A stretch of 64,000 nucleotides of DNA, taken from contig NZ_CP068230.1 of NCBI RefSeq assembly GCF_009183365.2, forward strand, positions 755,001 to 819,000, read 5' to 3'. This DNA comes from Shewanella algae (GTDB lineage: Bacteria; Pseudomonadota; Gammaproteobacteria; Enterobacterales; Shewanellaceae). The notes beneath the pieces were generated by a model. The model had not been told where the DNA came from and ran no database searches. It worked only from the letters and a program-made list of their open reading frames with translations. The position numbers and the translations under genes were made by a program. Each line of letters opens with the position of its first letter. Within the stretch, counting starts at the first letter, position 1. Positions 1 to 9,066 of this stretch are shown here, piece by piece.

Positions 1-597
1 AAAGTCTCTCACCAACGCCTTGGGCGGCGCGATGATGAGCTGACGCAGCGACACATTGCCTATCAGGCGTCCGCGCTCATCCACCACATAGGTCTGGTAG
101 ATGGTTTCCAGATCCGCTGCCACTTTCCTCAGGCTGTCTATGGCCTCTTCTGCGGTTTGATTGACCCGCAGCAGGGCATAGTCAGAGGTCATAATGGAGC
201 CGACCTTGGAGTCATCATAGGCCGCCAGGGTACGCATGTCCTCGCGCTCCGCCTTGGCCAGTGTCGGCAGCAGCAGGGCCTGCTGCTCAATCTCCAACTC
301 GTTGTAGAGGTCGGCGCGCTCGTCCGCCGCCATCTCCATGATAATTTTCCCAAGGGTTTGATGATCCAGTGCTTCCGCCAGCAGCTTTTGCTGCTGATGG
401 GACAGATACCGCAGCAGCGCCGCCGCGGTTTTGGGCTGGCACAGGGTCAGTATTGAGGCGGTTTGCTGGCTGTCGAAGGCCGGCAGCACGGCGGCTATGT
501 CCGCCGGGTGCAGCTCGGATGCCAGCATCTGCATCGCCTTGGCGTCTTTGTTGGCCAGAATAAGGTGCAGGTTGAGTATGATGTTGTTGCTGTTCAT
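1..597 (-). CDS. mgtE: Magnesium transporter MgtE, N-terminal part (cut by window edge)
   Basis: The visible 199 residues form the cytosolic part of an MgtE channel for Mg2+ uptake. An alpha-helical MgtE_N domain (repeated short helices rich in Leu, Ala and Gln) fills roughly residues 1-130. The start of a CBS domain follows, with GSIMTSDYALLRVNQTAEEA and then YVVDERGRLIGNVSLRQL. In this family these domains sense Mg2+ and gate the membrane domain, which lies beyond the window. The ATG at 597 is preceded by GGGAG with 8 bases of spacing. It lies 22 bases downstream of the outer-membrane protein gene on the same strand, so the two may share a transcript. The call rests on the MgtE_N plus CBS order; the pore domain cannot be checked here. 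Confidence 0.85.
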   Translation of the reverse strand, partial: MNSNNIILNLHLILANKDAKAMQMLASELHPADIAAVLPAFDSQQTASILTLCQPKTAAALLRYLSHQQQKLLAEALDHQTLGKIIMEMAADERADLYNELEIEQQALLLPTLAKAEREDMRTLAAYDDSKVGSIMTSDYALLRVNQTAEEAIDSLRKVAADLETIYQTYVVDERGRLIGNVSLRQLIIAPPKALVRDF

Positions 598-619
598 AGG
601 TCATTCTCCCAATGAGCTA

Positions 620-1276
620 TCAAGAAAAGAAAAATTGTATGCCGGCGCCAAACTGGCGGGCGCCACCGCCATACTGATTGCCATAACCCAATTGCCACTG
701 CCAATGGGCGTTGGGCTGGTTTTGCCAGAGTAGCTGGTAGCCATAGTCGCCTTGGCCCAGATACTGGTTTTCAAACAGCAGGGTTTGCTGCTGAACTTTG
801 AAGCCGGCTCCCAGGCCAAAAATCATTGTCGGGCCTTCACCCGACTCCAGGCTCAGCCCCAAGTTGTTGCGTACAAAGAAGCCTTGGGTGGCAATCGGCA
901 GATCGGTACTGACCAGGGCGTGACCCTGCCAGCCATCTCTGTGATGACGCCCCAGCTCCAGAGCCAGAGCCTGAACCTGAGATAAGCCGTTTGTGGCCAG
1001 TGGTTGTTTGTAGCCGAGTTGCCAGCCGCGGCTCTCATGCCTGTCCCAGGGGGCATCCCGGTTGTCTGTTTGCAGTTCCAGCGCCAACTCGCCGCCAAAG
1101 ACGGCTTGGTTGAGCCCCAGGGCAAAGCCGTTGTTGCCCGCTTGTCGTTGCCAGTCGACAGCGAGCTCTGTGGCAGCGGCAATATCGGGATCTTCCAGTA
1201 ACTGAATGCCGGCATGCAGTTGTCCATGCCAGAGCAGGCCGCCCAGCAGCAGCGCATTGGTATATCTGAGTTTCAT
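620..1276 (-). CDS. Putative outer-membrane beta-barrel protein
   Basis: A 218-residue secreted protein with a clear signal peptide (MKLRYTNALLLGGLLWHG, cleavage near QLHAG). The mature part is rich in alternating polar and hydrophobic residues with many Gly, Gln, Trp and Tyr. It ends in an aromatic run (GAGIQFFFS), as outer-membrane barrels do. No specific family was recognised. I chose the ATG at 1276, not an upstream in-frame start, because AGGAGG lies 7 bases before it and the signal peptide begins there. It precedes mgtE closely on the same strand. A link to magnesium is possible only by position. Confidence 0.6.
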   Translation of the reverse strand: MKLRYTNALLLGGLLWHGQLHAGIQLLEDPDIAAATELAVDWQRQAGNNGFALGLNQAVFGGELALELQTDNRDAPWDRHESRGWQLGYKQPLATNGLSQVQALALELGRHHRDGWQGHALVSTDLPIATQGFFVRNNLGLSLESGEGPTMIFGLGAGFKVQQQTLLFENQYLGQGDYGYQLLWQNQPNAHWQWQLGYGNQYGGGARQFGAGIQFFFS

Positions 1277-1819
1277 GCTTGTTCCTCCTGTGTGGGGGAA
1301 CACTCAAGGTCGTAGATGGGGCAGCAAGGCTACCCGAAGCAAACCTGTGTCGTTGCAAGCGCATTAAGCTGACAGCCACAGGGGATCGCTGCGGTATGCT
1401 CGCGCATGCAAAGTTCAAAAGGTTTTTAATGGGGAGTAACGGAAAAGGGATTCTTTACTACGCTACTGCCAGGCCTGGCAGTAGTTTGCGAAGCTGCAGA
1501 CTAGTGCCGGGCAAATAATCCTGTCTGACTGACAGGGCATCTACTGTCACCTATGTGTGTGTCCACAGTGGGTCTCCGTATGGTTAATTCAGCGGCGATT
1601 GTATGGTCGAAACCAAACAAGTCAAGCGGGAGATTGAAAAAGCCTGCCAAACTGGGTTTTTGAGTCACAAATAGCGGCGGTATGTTGTTTATTTGTTGGG
1701 TTATTGGGGTGGAAGGGGTAGCCGTAAGGTTGTTTTTGGGGCGCTATTGGACAAATCCCAGCAGCGGCTTAATATCAACACTATCACTCAGCAGAGTTAC
1801 CGGAGCCGCAACGCTTTTC
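1277..1819. other. 543-bp intergenic region with a perfect 22-bp palindrome
   Basis: No convincing gene is present. At 1463-1484 the 11-mer CTACTGCCAGG is followed at once by its exact reverse complement. A small hairpin (CCTGTC, five-base loop, GACAGG) lies at 1520-1536. The region separates the reverse outer-membrane gene from the forward phosphodiesterase gene, so it should hold both promoters. I could not assign -35 and -10 boxes with confidence. Confidence 0.55.
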
Positions 1820-2872
1820 ATGTCTTCCAATATCCGCATCGCCAGCCTGAATCTGTTCAACTTTGCCATGCCGCCGCTGGCGTTTCATGAGTTCAACAAC
1901 ATCTATACCCAAGGACAGTGGCAACAAAAGTGCGACTGGATAGCCCGCTGGCTGCAGCAGGCGCAGCCAGATCTGGTGGGCTGGCAGGAGGTATTCAGCC
2001 CCGAGCCGCTACGCGAATTGTGTCAGTCTGCCGGTCTTGCCCACTTTGCGCTGGTGGATTCGCCGGTCATAGAAGGCTTTGTTGCCCGCAAGAGTGTGGT
2101 GGCTCTGGCAAGCCGTTTTCCGATTGTTTCCTTGGTGGCGGTAGCGCTGGATGCCGAACTGGCATTTTCACTGGGACTCAAGGATGAGTTTCAAAGTAGT
2201 CGTCAGATACTGAGAGCCACCTTGATGCTGCCTGGGATCGGCCACTGTGATACCTATGTGGTGCATTTCAAATCACCTCGCAACAAGTTGCCCAAGGGCG
2301 CGGTCGAGTTGCAAGGTGCCGCCGGGCTGCTTGCCGAGAGTGCGCTGGGACGGTGGTCAGCCGCTTTGCAGCGTGGCAGTGAGGCCATGTTGTTGTATCA
2401 GGCGATACTCAAGCGGCGCCGGCAAAGCGACAACGCTGTGGTGCTGATGGGGGATTTCAACGCCGGCATAGATTCCAGTGAACTCAAGGGCCTATTGGTG
2501 GGCGCCGGACAGCTCTACAACGGGGATATTCGCGCTGCAGGCCTCCACGGCTTGCCTGATGAAAGGTTGAAACTGCAACTGGCACATTTTCAGCTGCTTG
2601 ACGCCTGGCAGCTCTGGCGAGAAGTCTCTGAGCCAGCCTGCGGGCAAGTGACAGCTACTCGCCCCGTGACCCATTTTCACGGCTCTCAAGGCAGTGTGGT
2701 CGACTATCTGTTGTTGAGTCAGGAGTTTGATGCCCGTAGCCAGCATAGCCTGGCAGAAGTGGTGGATTATCGGGTTTATGACAAGCATCTGCTGCGGCCG
2801 CAGTTTGAGCAGGATGCACAGGCGAGCGACCATACACCAATACTGGCAGAAGTCCGTTTACGCCATCCCTGA
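1820..2872 (+). CDS. Endonuclease/exonuclease/phosphatase family protein
   Basis: A 350-residue member of the EEP (DNase I-like) metal-dependent phosphodiesterase fold. The family signatures appear in order: an N-terminal SLNLFNF strand, GWQEVF with the metal-binding Glu near residue 55, VVHFKS, LMGDFNAG with the Asp-Phe-Asn pair, and C-terminal ASDHTPI with the catalytic Asp-His. No signal peptide is visible from this start. The frame stays open upstream to 1682, but the sequence before Met-1820 does not resemble the family, so I start where homology begins (MSSNIRIASLN). The ribosome site there is weak. The substrate (nucleic acid, phospholipid or inositol phosphate) cannot be read from the sequence. 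Confidence 0.8.
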   Translation: MSSNIRIASLNLFNFAMPPLAFHEFNNIYTQGQWQQKCDWIARWLQQAQPDLVGWQEVFSPEPLRELCQSAGLAHFALVDSPVIEGFVARKSVVALASRFPIVSLVAVALDAELAFSLGLKDEFQSSRQILRATLMLPGIGHCDTYVVHFKSPRNKLPKGAVELQGAAGLLAESALGRWSAALQRGSEAMLLYQAILKRRRQSDNAVVLMGDFNAGIDSSELKGLLVGAGQLYNGDIRAAGLHGLPDERLKLQLAHFQLLDAWQLWREVSEPACGQVTATRPVTHFHGSQGSVVDYLLLSQEFDARSQHSLAEVVDYRVYDKHLLRPQFEQDAQASDHTPILAEVRLRHP

Positions 2873-3035
2873 CGCTGCACTCAAGTGGGCTAATCAAACG
2901 GCCGAAAGTCCCAAAAACGCGCGAAAAAGTTGTCGAAAACTCCTGTGGTGAGCCGACTTTTAGGCTATTATTCGCCCCTTGAAAAGTCAGTCGGGTCATC
3001 AGGACCCGGTTGCCGACACTCCAGACAGGCGCATC

Positions 3036-4226
3036 ATGGTACTCAAAATCAAACTTAGACCCGGCCGGGAAAAATCCCTGCTGCGGCATCACCCCTGGGT
3101 CTTTTCCAGCGGCATTCACAATATCAAAGGCAAACCACAAATGGGCGAAACGGTTGAAGTTGTTGCCCATGATGGCCGCTGGCTGGGGCGGGGCTCCTGG
3201 TCGCCGGAGTCGCAGATCCAGGTGCGGATTTGGAGCTTCAATCGTGATGAAGAGATAGACAGGGAGTTCTTCAAACGCCGCATAGTGCGGGCCCAAAAGG
3301 GACGTGATGCCCTGATTGCCGAGCAGGGGCTTACGGGTTACCGCCTTATTGCCGCCGAGTCGGACGGTTTGCCCGGGATCACCATAGACAAGTATGCCAA
3401 TGTGCTTGTGTGCCAGTTGCTGTCGGCCGGCGCCGACTATTGGCGCGATACATTGGTCTCTGTGCTCTCTGAGCTCTACCCGGACTGCGCCATCTACGAG
3501 CGCTCCGATGTCGAGTCACGTAAAAAAGAGGGCCTGGAGCTGGTTACCGGCCTGCTGCATGGCGAATTGCCGGCCATGCCTGTGGTGATAGAGGAAAACG
3601 GTATCAAGATCGCCGTGGATGTGACCAAGGGTCACAAGACGGGTTTCTATCTGGATCAGCGTGACAATCGTGCCATGGCTGCCCGTTTCGTCAAGGGTCA
3701 GTCTGTGCTCAACTGCTTCTGTTATACAGGCACTTTTGGCCTCTATGCCGCCAAGGGCGGCGCCGCCAGTATTGAGAATGTCGATGTTTCCAAGCTGGCG
3801 CTGGACACGGCGAAGCAGAACATGGCACTCAATCAACTGGACGACAGCCATGTGCATTACCATGAGGCCGACGTCTTCAAGCTGCTCAGACAATATCGCG
3901 ATGAAGGGCGTAAGTTTGATGTCATAGTGCTGGATCCGCCCAAGTTTGCCGATAACAAGGCGCAACTCAACGGTGCCTGCCGCGGTTATAAAGATATCAA
4001 TATGATCGCCATGCAGCTGTTGCAGCCGGGCGGCACTCTGTTGACTTTCTCCTGCTCGGGGCTGATGCAGGCGGATCTGTTCCAGAAGATAGTGGCCGAT
4101 GCGGCGTTGGATGCAAAGCGCGAGTTGCAGTTTATCGAGCGCCTGTCACAGGCTTCGGATCACCCCATAGGTGGCGCTTTCCCGGAAGGCTTTTATCTCA
4201 AAGGTTTGGTGGCCAGAGTCTGGTAA
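3036..4226 (+). CDS. rlmI: 23S rRNA (cytosine1962-C5)-methyltransferase RlmI
   Basis: At 396 residues it matches the usual length of RlmI, which uses S-adenosylmethionine to methylate C1962 of 23S rRNA. An N-terminal PUA domain (about 1-75; [20 protein letters not shown]) is followed by the class I methyltransferase fold. That fold has [12 protein letters not shown], the SAM-binding loop [18 protein letters not shown], the catalytic motif VLDPPKFA, and FSCSGLM with the second cysteine near the C-terminus. The frame is open from 2979, but the Met at 3036 begins the PUA homology ([10 protein letters not shown]), so it is preferred. It is monocistronic, followed by a strong terminator at 4264. 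Confidence 0.93.
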   Translation: MVLKIKLRPGREKSLLRHHPWVFSSGIHNIKGKPQMGETVEVVAHDGRWLGRGSWSPESQIQVRIWSFNRDEEIDREFFKRRIVRAQKGRDALIAEQGLTGYRLIAAESDGLPGITIDKYANVLVCQLLSAGADYWRDTLVSVLSELYPDCAIYERSDVESRKKEGLELVTGLLHGELPAMPVVIEENGIKIAVDVTKGHKTGFYLDQRDNRAMAARFVKGQSVLNCFCYTGTFGLYAAKGGAASIENVDVSKLALDTAKQNMALNQLDDSHVHYHEADVFKLLRQYRDEGRKFDVIVLDPPKFADNKAQLNGACRGYKDINMIAMQLLQPGGTLLTFSCSGLMQADLFQKIVADAALDAKRELQFIERLSQASDHPIGGAFPEGFYLKGLVARVW

Positions 4227-4263
4227 CTCAGGCCACTTTGGTTAACCAGGCATGATCAACAAA

Positions 4264-4295
4264 GAACAAAGGGGGCGTGGCTCCCTTTTTTGTTC
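4264..4295 (+). terminator. Rho-independent terminator after rlmI
   Basis: GAACAAAGGGGGC pairs with GCTCCC and the following TTTTTTGTTC, with a tiny loop and a T run inside the 3' arm. The A and T tracts make it potentially active in both directions, but only rlmI ends just upstream. Confidence 0.8.
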
Positions 4296-4420
4296 CTAAT
4301 CTTTTTTCAACCACCGCTATCTGTGCTGTTGCCGTCTTGGGTTAACCCCTGGTGCCCTTTACTCTATGGGGAAAAGGGGCTTAAATGCGGCAAGGTCTAT
4401 TAAGTAAACAGGAACAGAGG

Positions 4421-5161
4421 ATGTTTAAGAAACTGCTTGCCGCAATTGGCGTTGGTGGTGCCAGTGTAGATACCCGCTTGCTCAATGCCAGCCTGCAACC
4501 CGGGCAAACCTTTGAAGCCAGAATCGTGCTCAAAGGCGGCGAGGTAAGCCAAAGTATTGCCGGCCTGGAGCTGGCCCTAATGACCCGGGTTAAGGTCAGT
4601 GATGGCGACAGCAGCCACTTTATCAATCATTGCCTGGCCAGCTGGCGCATCAGCGAGGGCTTTGAACTTCAGGCCGGAGAGGAGAGAGAACTGCCTTTCA
4701 TCGGTCAGTTGCATCCTGAGACCCCATTTACCGAGTTGCCTGTGCGTAACAATCAATGCCGGGTCTGGCTGCAAACCGGGCTGGCGATAGATTACGCCAT
4801 AGATCCGGGCGATCAGGATCTGCTGCCGATCCAGCCTACCCAGCTGTTGCTGCACCTGCTGCAGGCCATGGAGGAGCTGGGCTTTGTCCTTAAAAAAGCC
4901 GATGTCGAGCAAGGCTATATCAACACCTCTGGGTTTCGCAGTGGTTCAGGCTGCTATCAAGAGTTGGAGTTTGTACCCGCAGGGCTTGGGATCCGCCTTT
5001 TGCGTGAAGTGGAGCTCACCCTGGTACCGGCCGGAAAGCAAACCCATATCTTGCTGGAGCTGGACCGGGCCTTTCGCGGCGATGGCTATCTGAGTCTGAC
5101 CTTGGATAACCAGGCCGATTATCCCCAGGTGTTGGCCGCGTTGCAGCCTCATCTGGTTTGA
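4421..5161 (+). CDS. Spo0M-like (sporulation-control) arrestin-fold protein
   Basis: A 246-residue cytosolic protein that opens MFKKLLAAIGVGGASVDTRL, the typical start of the Spo0M family. The family has an arrestin-like beta sandwich and is found in many non-sporulating bacteria. The central part (LNASLQPGQTFEARIVLKGG, then PFTELPVRNNQCRVWLQTGL) fits. The role in Gram-negative bacteria is not settled, so I assign none. Start choice: Met-4421 has AGGA 7 bases upstream and begins the homology, whereas the in-frame ATG at 4385 does not. trxC follows 80 bases later on the same strand. Confidence 0.8.
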   Translation: MFKKLLAAIGVGGASVDTRLLNASLQPGQTFEARIVLKGGEVSQSIAGLELALMTRVKVSDGDSSHFINHCLASWRISEGFELQAGEERELPFIGQLHPETPFTELPVRNNQCRVWLQTGLAIDYAIDPGDQDLLPIQPTQLLLHLLQAMEELGFVLKKADVEQGYINTSGFRSGSGCYQELEFVPAGLGIRLLREVELTLVPAGKQTHILLELDRAFRGDGYLSLTLDNQADYPQVLAALQPHLV

Positions 5162-5241
5162 GTCGACTGGCTTGAGCCTGGCGTGAGTCATCCCCATATC
5201 TCACAATGTGCGGCGATAACGCCGCTTGAGAGGAGAGTTCT

Positions 5242-5667
5242 ATGTTGATTGCGTGTCCCCAGTGCGCTGGAATGAACCGGGTGCCGGAAGAACGGCTGTC
5301 TCAAGGCCCTAAGTGCGGTCACTGTAAGCAGCCTTTATTTCAGGGCAAACCCTTTGAGCTGACCGGCGCCAACTTTGCCAACCATGCCCACAAGTCAGAG
5401 CTGCCGTTGGTGGTGGATTTCTGGGCCAGTTGGTGTGGCCCCTGCAAACAGTTTGCCCCCATATTCGAGCAGAGTGCGGCCGAGCTGGAGCCGGAGTTTC
5501 GTTTTGGCAAGCTGGATACCGAGGCTCAGCAAGCGCTGGCGGCTCAGTATGGGATCCGCTCCATTCCGACCATAATACTGTTCAAAAATGGCCGCGTGAT
5601 AGCCCAACAGGCCGGTGCCATGCCCAAACAGGCATTCCTGCAATGGCTCAAGAGCCAGCCAATTTGA
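5242..5667 (+). CDS. trxC: Thioredoxin 2 (TrxC)
   Basis: A 141-residue zinc-binding thioredoxin that reduces protein disulfides in the cytosol. The N-terminal extension carries two CxxC pairs (C5/C8 and C25/C28), which bind Zn2+ in TrxC and distinguish it from TrxA. The thioredoxin fold has the active site WCGPC at C65/C68 and the cis-proline region SIPTIILF. A good ribosome site (GGAGAG) precedes ATG-5242. The last 25 bases overlap the start of the following hydrolase gene, which suggests co-transcription and coupled translation. In enterobacteria trxC is induced by OxyR; no OxyR site was identified here. Confidence 0.93.
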   Translation: MLIACPQCAGMNRVPEERLSQGPKCGHCKQPLFQGKPFELTGANFANHAHKSELPLVVDFWASWCGPCKQFAPIFEQSAAELEPEFRFGKLDTEAQQALAAQYGIRSIPTIILFKNGRVIAQQAGAMPKQAFLQWLKSQPI

Positions 5668-6311
5668 GGCTGGATAACAAAAAAGCTCTGGTGGTGCTGG
5701 TTCATGGCTTCAATAAAGATGAGCGCGACATGGGATTTCTGGCCCAAGGCTTGGCCCGGCAATACAGTATCCTGTGCCCCAGATTGCCCACCCGTTTCGG
5801 CTCACTGCAACAAGCGGTAGCGACATTGCGCCAGGCGCTGGATGAGCAGAATTGGCAGCAGTATACCAGGGTGCACTTTGTGGCTCACAGTATGGGAGGC
5901 TTAATCGTCCGGCAACTGCTGGTAGAGCAGCCGCCCGACAATTTGGGCCACAGTGTGTTTATTGCCACGCCCCATGATGGTTCACCGCTGGCGAGCCTGG
6001 CCGATAAGCTTCCGGGATATTCCCGGCTATTTCAGCCGCTGCAATCTCTGCTGCCGGGGCAGCGCTGGGCAAGTTGGCGCGAGGATAGTCAGGCTCATCT
6101 TGGGATCATCGCCGGCAGTGGGACTCAAGATCCCTTGGGTACCTTGATTGACGGCGAGTCCGATGGCCGGGTACCCCTGGCTTCTACCCGTTGTGATGAT
6201 GCCAGTGATTGGATGGTGTTGCCCCTGTGCCATAAGGCCATACATTGGCATCAGGATACGCTGGCGGCAGTACAGGGCTTTCTTGAGCGCGGCAGCTTCG
6301 GCGCTGACTAA
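5643..6311 (+). CDS. Lipase-like alpha/beta hydrolase
   Basis: A 222-residue serine hydrolase of the alpha/beta fold. Early LVHGF (oxyanion strand) is followed by the nucleophile elbow VAHSMGG with Ser83, ATPHDGSPLA, and a C-terminal CHKAIHW that probably supplies the catalytic His. It resembles triacylglycerol lipase or thioesterase-like proteins with no export signal. The start at 5643 lies inside the trxC 3' end, a 25-base overlap in another frame. Starts further upstream would encode only shadow sequence of trxC. The natural substrate is unknown. Confidence 0.75.
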   Translation: MAQEPANLRLDNKKALVVLVHGFNKDERDMGFLAQGLARQYSILCPRLPTRFGSLQQAVATLRQALDEQNWQQYTRVHFVAHSMGGLIVRQLLVEQPPDNLGHSVFIATPHDGSPLASLADKLPGYSRLFQPLQSLLPGQRWASWREDSQAHLGIIAGSGTQDPLGTLIDGESDGRVPLASTRCDDASDWMVLPLCHKAIHWHQDTLAAVQGFLERGSFGAD

Positions 6312-6470
6312 GGGGCTAAGAAAAGCGCCGCTGAGTCTCCCGGGTGCTCCGGATAAGCTTACAGATTGTCATTCCGGGCCTGGTTCGCACCTTGCAAAAT
6401 ACTCAATTATTATTCACAGAGGGTTTCCAGGCTCACTCAGTTTGGGGGAGCTTATTTATCAGGAGCGAAT

Positions 6471-7187
6471 TTGGCCGCGAAAAAGGGATGGTTTAGGCGA
6501 CTGACAGCCTGGCTGATAAAACTGCTGTTGGGCTCGGTGATACTGTCCCTGCTGATGGTGATTGCCCTTAAGTTTGTTAACCCACCGCTGTGGAGCTGGC
6601 GTATTGAACGCTATTGGTTTCCGCCTGCGCCGGTCAAACAGGTACAACATCAGGTGCAACATCAGTGGCAGCCGCTGACTCAGATATCTGCCAATATGCA
6701 ACTGGCGGTGATCGCCAGTGAAGATCAGCGTTTTGCCCTTCATTCCGGTTTTGATCTCAAGGCGATTCAGACTGCCATAGAAGATAAACTTCAGGGGGAG
6801 CGTCTCAGAGGCGCCAGCACCTTGAGCCAGCAAACCGCCAAGAACCTGTTTATGTGGTCTTCGCGCAGCTTTATTCGCAAGGGGGCCGAAGCCTGGTTCA
6901 CCCTGCTTCTGGAGCTGGTGTTGGATAAGCCCAGGATCCTTGAGTTGTATCTGAATATTGTCGAATTCGGCCCGGGGATCTACGGCGTCGAAGCGGCGGC
7001 GCAGCACTACTTTCATAAGAGCGCCGCCCAGTTGTCGTCCCGCGAGGCAGCCTTGCTGGCCGCCTTGTTGCCCAATCCCTGGCAATATCAAATCAATCCC
7101 CCCAGCGCTTACATGAACCGCCGCGCCGACTGGATCCAGCAACAGATGCGGCAACTGGGAAGCGGAACCCTGAAGCAATTGCAATAA
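6471..7187 (+). CDS. mtgA: Monofunctional peptidoglycan transglycosylase MtgA (TTG start)
   Basis: A 238-residue inner-membrane GT51 glycosyltransferase that polymerises lipid II into glycan strands. One transmembrane helix (about residues 12-35) precedes the GT51 domain, which has SEDQRF with the catalytic Glu84, [33 protein letters not shown] and [11 protein letters not shown]. The length fits MtgA, not the larger bifunctional PBPs. The best start is TTG-6471: AGGAG lies 5 bases upstream and the protein begins [11 protein letters not shown]. The frame is open about 35 codons further upstream, but that extension is neither hydrophobic nor conserved-looking. Convergent with the porin. Confidence 0.9.
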   Translation: MAAKKGWFRRLTAWLIKLLLGSVILSLLMVIALKFVNPPLWSWRIERYWFPPAPVKQVQHQVQHQWQPLTQISANMQLAVIASEDQRFALHSGFDLKAIQTAIEDKLQGERLRGASTLSQQTAKNLFMWSSRSFIRKGAEAWFTLLLELVLDKPRILELYLNIVEFGPGIYGVEAAAQHYFHKSAAQLSSREAALLAALLPNPWQYQINPPSAYMNRRADWIQQQMRQLGSGTLKQLQ

Positions 7188-7210
7188 AAAAGCCCGCTGG
7201 TCAAACGGGC
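7185..7210 (-). terminator. Rho-independent terminator of the porin gene
   Basis: Read on the minus strand, GCCCG, a nine-base loop and CGGGC are followed by TTTTTT. It sits just past the porin stop and overlaps the 3' end of mtgA. Confidence 0.75.
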
Positions 7211-7233
7211 AAACCTGCAAAGGGAGAACAGGT

Positions 7234-8436
7234 CTAAAAGTTGTATTGTACTCCTATGGCTGCGCCGTCATCCTCTGAGTCGGCCATGCCGGCGAGGCTG
7301 GAATGGATCTCACTGCAGTCTTTCCGGGCCTCCAGGAATAGGGTCACACTGCGGTCCAGCTGATAATGCAATCCGGCAAATACGAACTGCCGCTTGAATT
7401 CATCGCCGCCATAGGCGCTGGCATATTCGGCACCGGCATCGAGCATGTTGTAGGAGATGAATGGACGCAGGCCATTGATAAATTGATAGGATATCCAAGT
7501 TTCCACACCTTGGGATTTTGGCAACATGCGCCCCAAGTTATCGGTATCGTGCCAGGCGTTATGGTTGTAGTTAGCCGCGGCAAACAGGCCGTCACAGCCA
7601 AAGCAACCATAGCTGATTCCCATGCCATAGATGTAATCTGTCTCTTGTTGCTGCCGTTGGCCGGCACGTATGATGTCTATATCACCCGTGTTGCCACCCA
7701 AGGTGAGTTTCCAACCTCCGTCCAGCTGGTAGGCAAGGGCAACTCCGTAGGTGTTGTACATTCGCACTTGAGTGTCATGGAATGAGTCATTCAACATGGA
7801 ACCCGGAGGGAAAGGATTTATTGGGTCACCACTGGCCTTGAGTTCGGTTAATTCATCTTTGATTTGTGCCTGAACAGCCAACTCGAATGCTCCCCAGCTG
7901 TTGCGGTATTGCACGATTTTGTCACCGCGGCCGACACCATTGATTGCGCCATCGCCTTTGTTATAGCTGAATACTCCGGCAGCGTTGCCATCCCACACCA
8001 TGCCTTGGTTGGTGGCACCGACAACGTCGTACCATACCCCCCATTGCTTACCGAAGGAGATGCGGCCATAGTTTTCATGGCTGAAGCCGACATAACCCAA
8101 TCTATTACTGAGAAAATCGTCACTTTCGGCATGTAAGGCACTGTCGCTGCTGTATACCAAATCGGTTTTGCCAACGGCGTTGACGCCCCATTCGAATAGA
8201 GTGTCTATGACCCAGCCGTTATTGAGCTTATGGTCGAAGCCGAAGCGTACTCTGGAGCCGGCATTGGCCATCTCGGTTTTTCCCTGGGTGTTGATCACAT
8301 GCAGTTGCAACCTACCGCCTACAATCACCTGGTTATTCTCATCGCCATAGATTTCGACGGCACTGGCCGTAAAACTTGCCAATATTGATATGACCAATAA
8401 GGCTATGGGGTTAATTGCCGGACTTGAACCTTTCAT
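7234..8436 (-). CDS. Gram-negative porin
   Basis: A 400-residue general porin of the outer membrane. The hydrophobic signal sequence (ALLVISILASFTASA) is followed by VEIYGDENNQVIVGGRLQLH, the first barrel strand typical of the trimeric porin family. Further landmarks are GRISFGKQWGVWYDV and a C-terminal strand ending GVQYNF with the terminal Phe needed for barrel assembly. It is preceded by a long AT-rich leader region, so its expression is probably regulated. No OmpR or CRP site was firmly identified. The pore preference is unknown. A terminator follows directly. Confidence 0.88.
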   Translation of the reverse strand: MKGSSPAINPIALLVISILASFTASAVEIYGDENNQVIVGGRLQLHVINTQGKTEMANAGSRVRFGFDHKLNNGWVIDTLFEWGVNAVGKTDLVYSSDSALHAESDDFLSNRLGYVGFSHENYGRISFGKQWGVWYDVVGATNQGMVWDGNAAGVFSYNKGDGAINGVGRGDKIVQYRNSWGAFELAVQAQIKDELTELKASGDPINPFPPGSMLNDSFHDTQVRMYNTYGVALAYQLDGGWKLTLGGNTGDIDIIRAGQRQQQETDYIYGMGISYGCFGCDGLFAAANYNHNAWHDTDNLGRMLPKSQGVETWISYQFINGLRPFISYNMLDAGAEYASAYGGDEFKRQFVFAGLHYQLDRSVTLFLEARKDCSEIHSSLAGMADSEDDGAAIGVQYNF

Positions 8437-9066
8437 CTTGTTTTTGTTTCACTCTCACTATTTTTATCCGGATTTTATTGAGGCTTTTTCTTTTTTAAAG
8501 TGGTTTGTCCTGGCTCTTGTGGAATTAACACTTGTTGCCGAGTTCTATGACTAAATTATTGATGGGTTTTAATCTACGTTGATGATGGTTGTTTTTCTCT
8601 AACCTTTTAATTATTGGTGTTTTTTATTTTCCTTTGAGTAGTTTTTACACTTAAGTGAAAAGTGGAATATAAAGCATGATTAATTTTTGTGTTTAATCCG
8701 TTTTCGCTTTTCGATTTTTTGTTGTTTTTTGGTGGTATGGCCTGTTTTCAGGTTGCCGTTGTTGGCTTTTGTGATTGGTTTTGTGTTTTTAATTGTTGCT
8801 ATATGTTTTGGTTTTTTATTGCCAACAAGAAGATTGTTTGTTTTTTGAACTTAATCTTATCAAGCTTGATCGATAACACTATGAATGGATTTAATAATCT
8901 ATTATTAATTAATATTCATGAATTTGCTTGGATTCACTGTTGTACTATTGCCGATCACATTGTTTTTAACTTATTCAAGATTATTAAAATCACAACACAC
9001 TCATATTCAGTTTTTACTGAATTAACTTTTGAGTGGCTAAAAATAAAACAGCGTTAGGTGGATGCT
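8437..9066. other. AT-rich 630-bp divergent intergenic region
   Basis: This strongly AT-rich, T-rich stretch lies between the reverse porin and the forward nucleoside transporter and must contain both promoters. A forward frame from 8689 to 9057 is open, but its translation is a run of Phe, Cys, Val and Leu with no ribosome site, so I do not annotate it. No palindromic operator was found. Confidence 0.5.

Noticed and set aside
8689..9057. Open frame of 122 codons before the nucleoside transporter
   Set aside because: The translation is dominated by Phe, Cys and Val from a T-rich tract, has no ribosome site, and ends directly against the true start.
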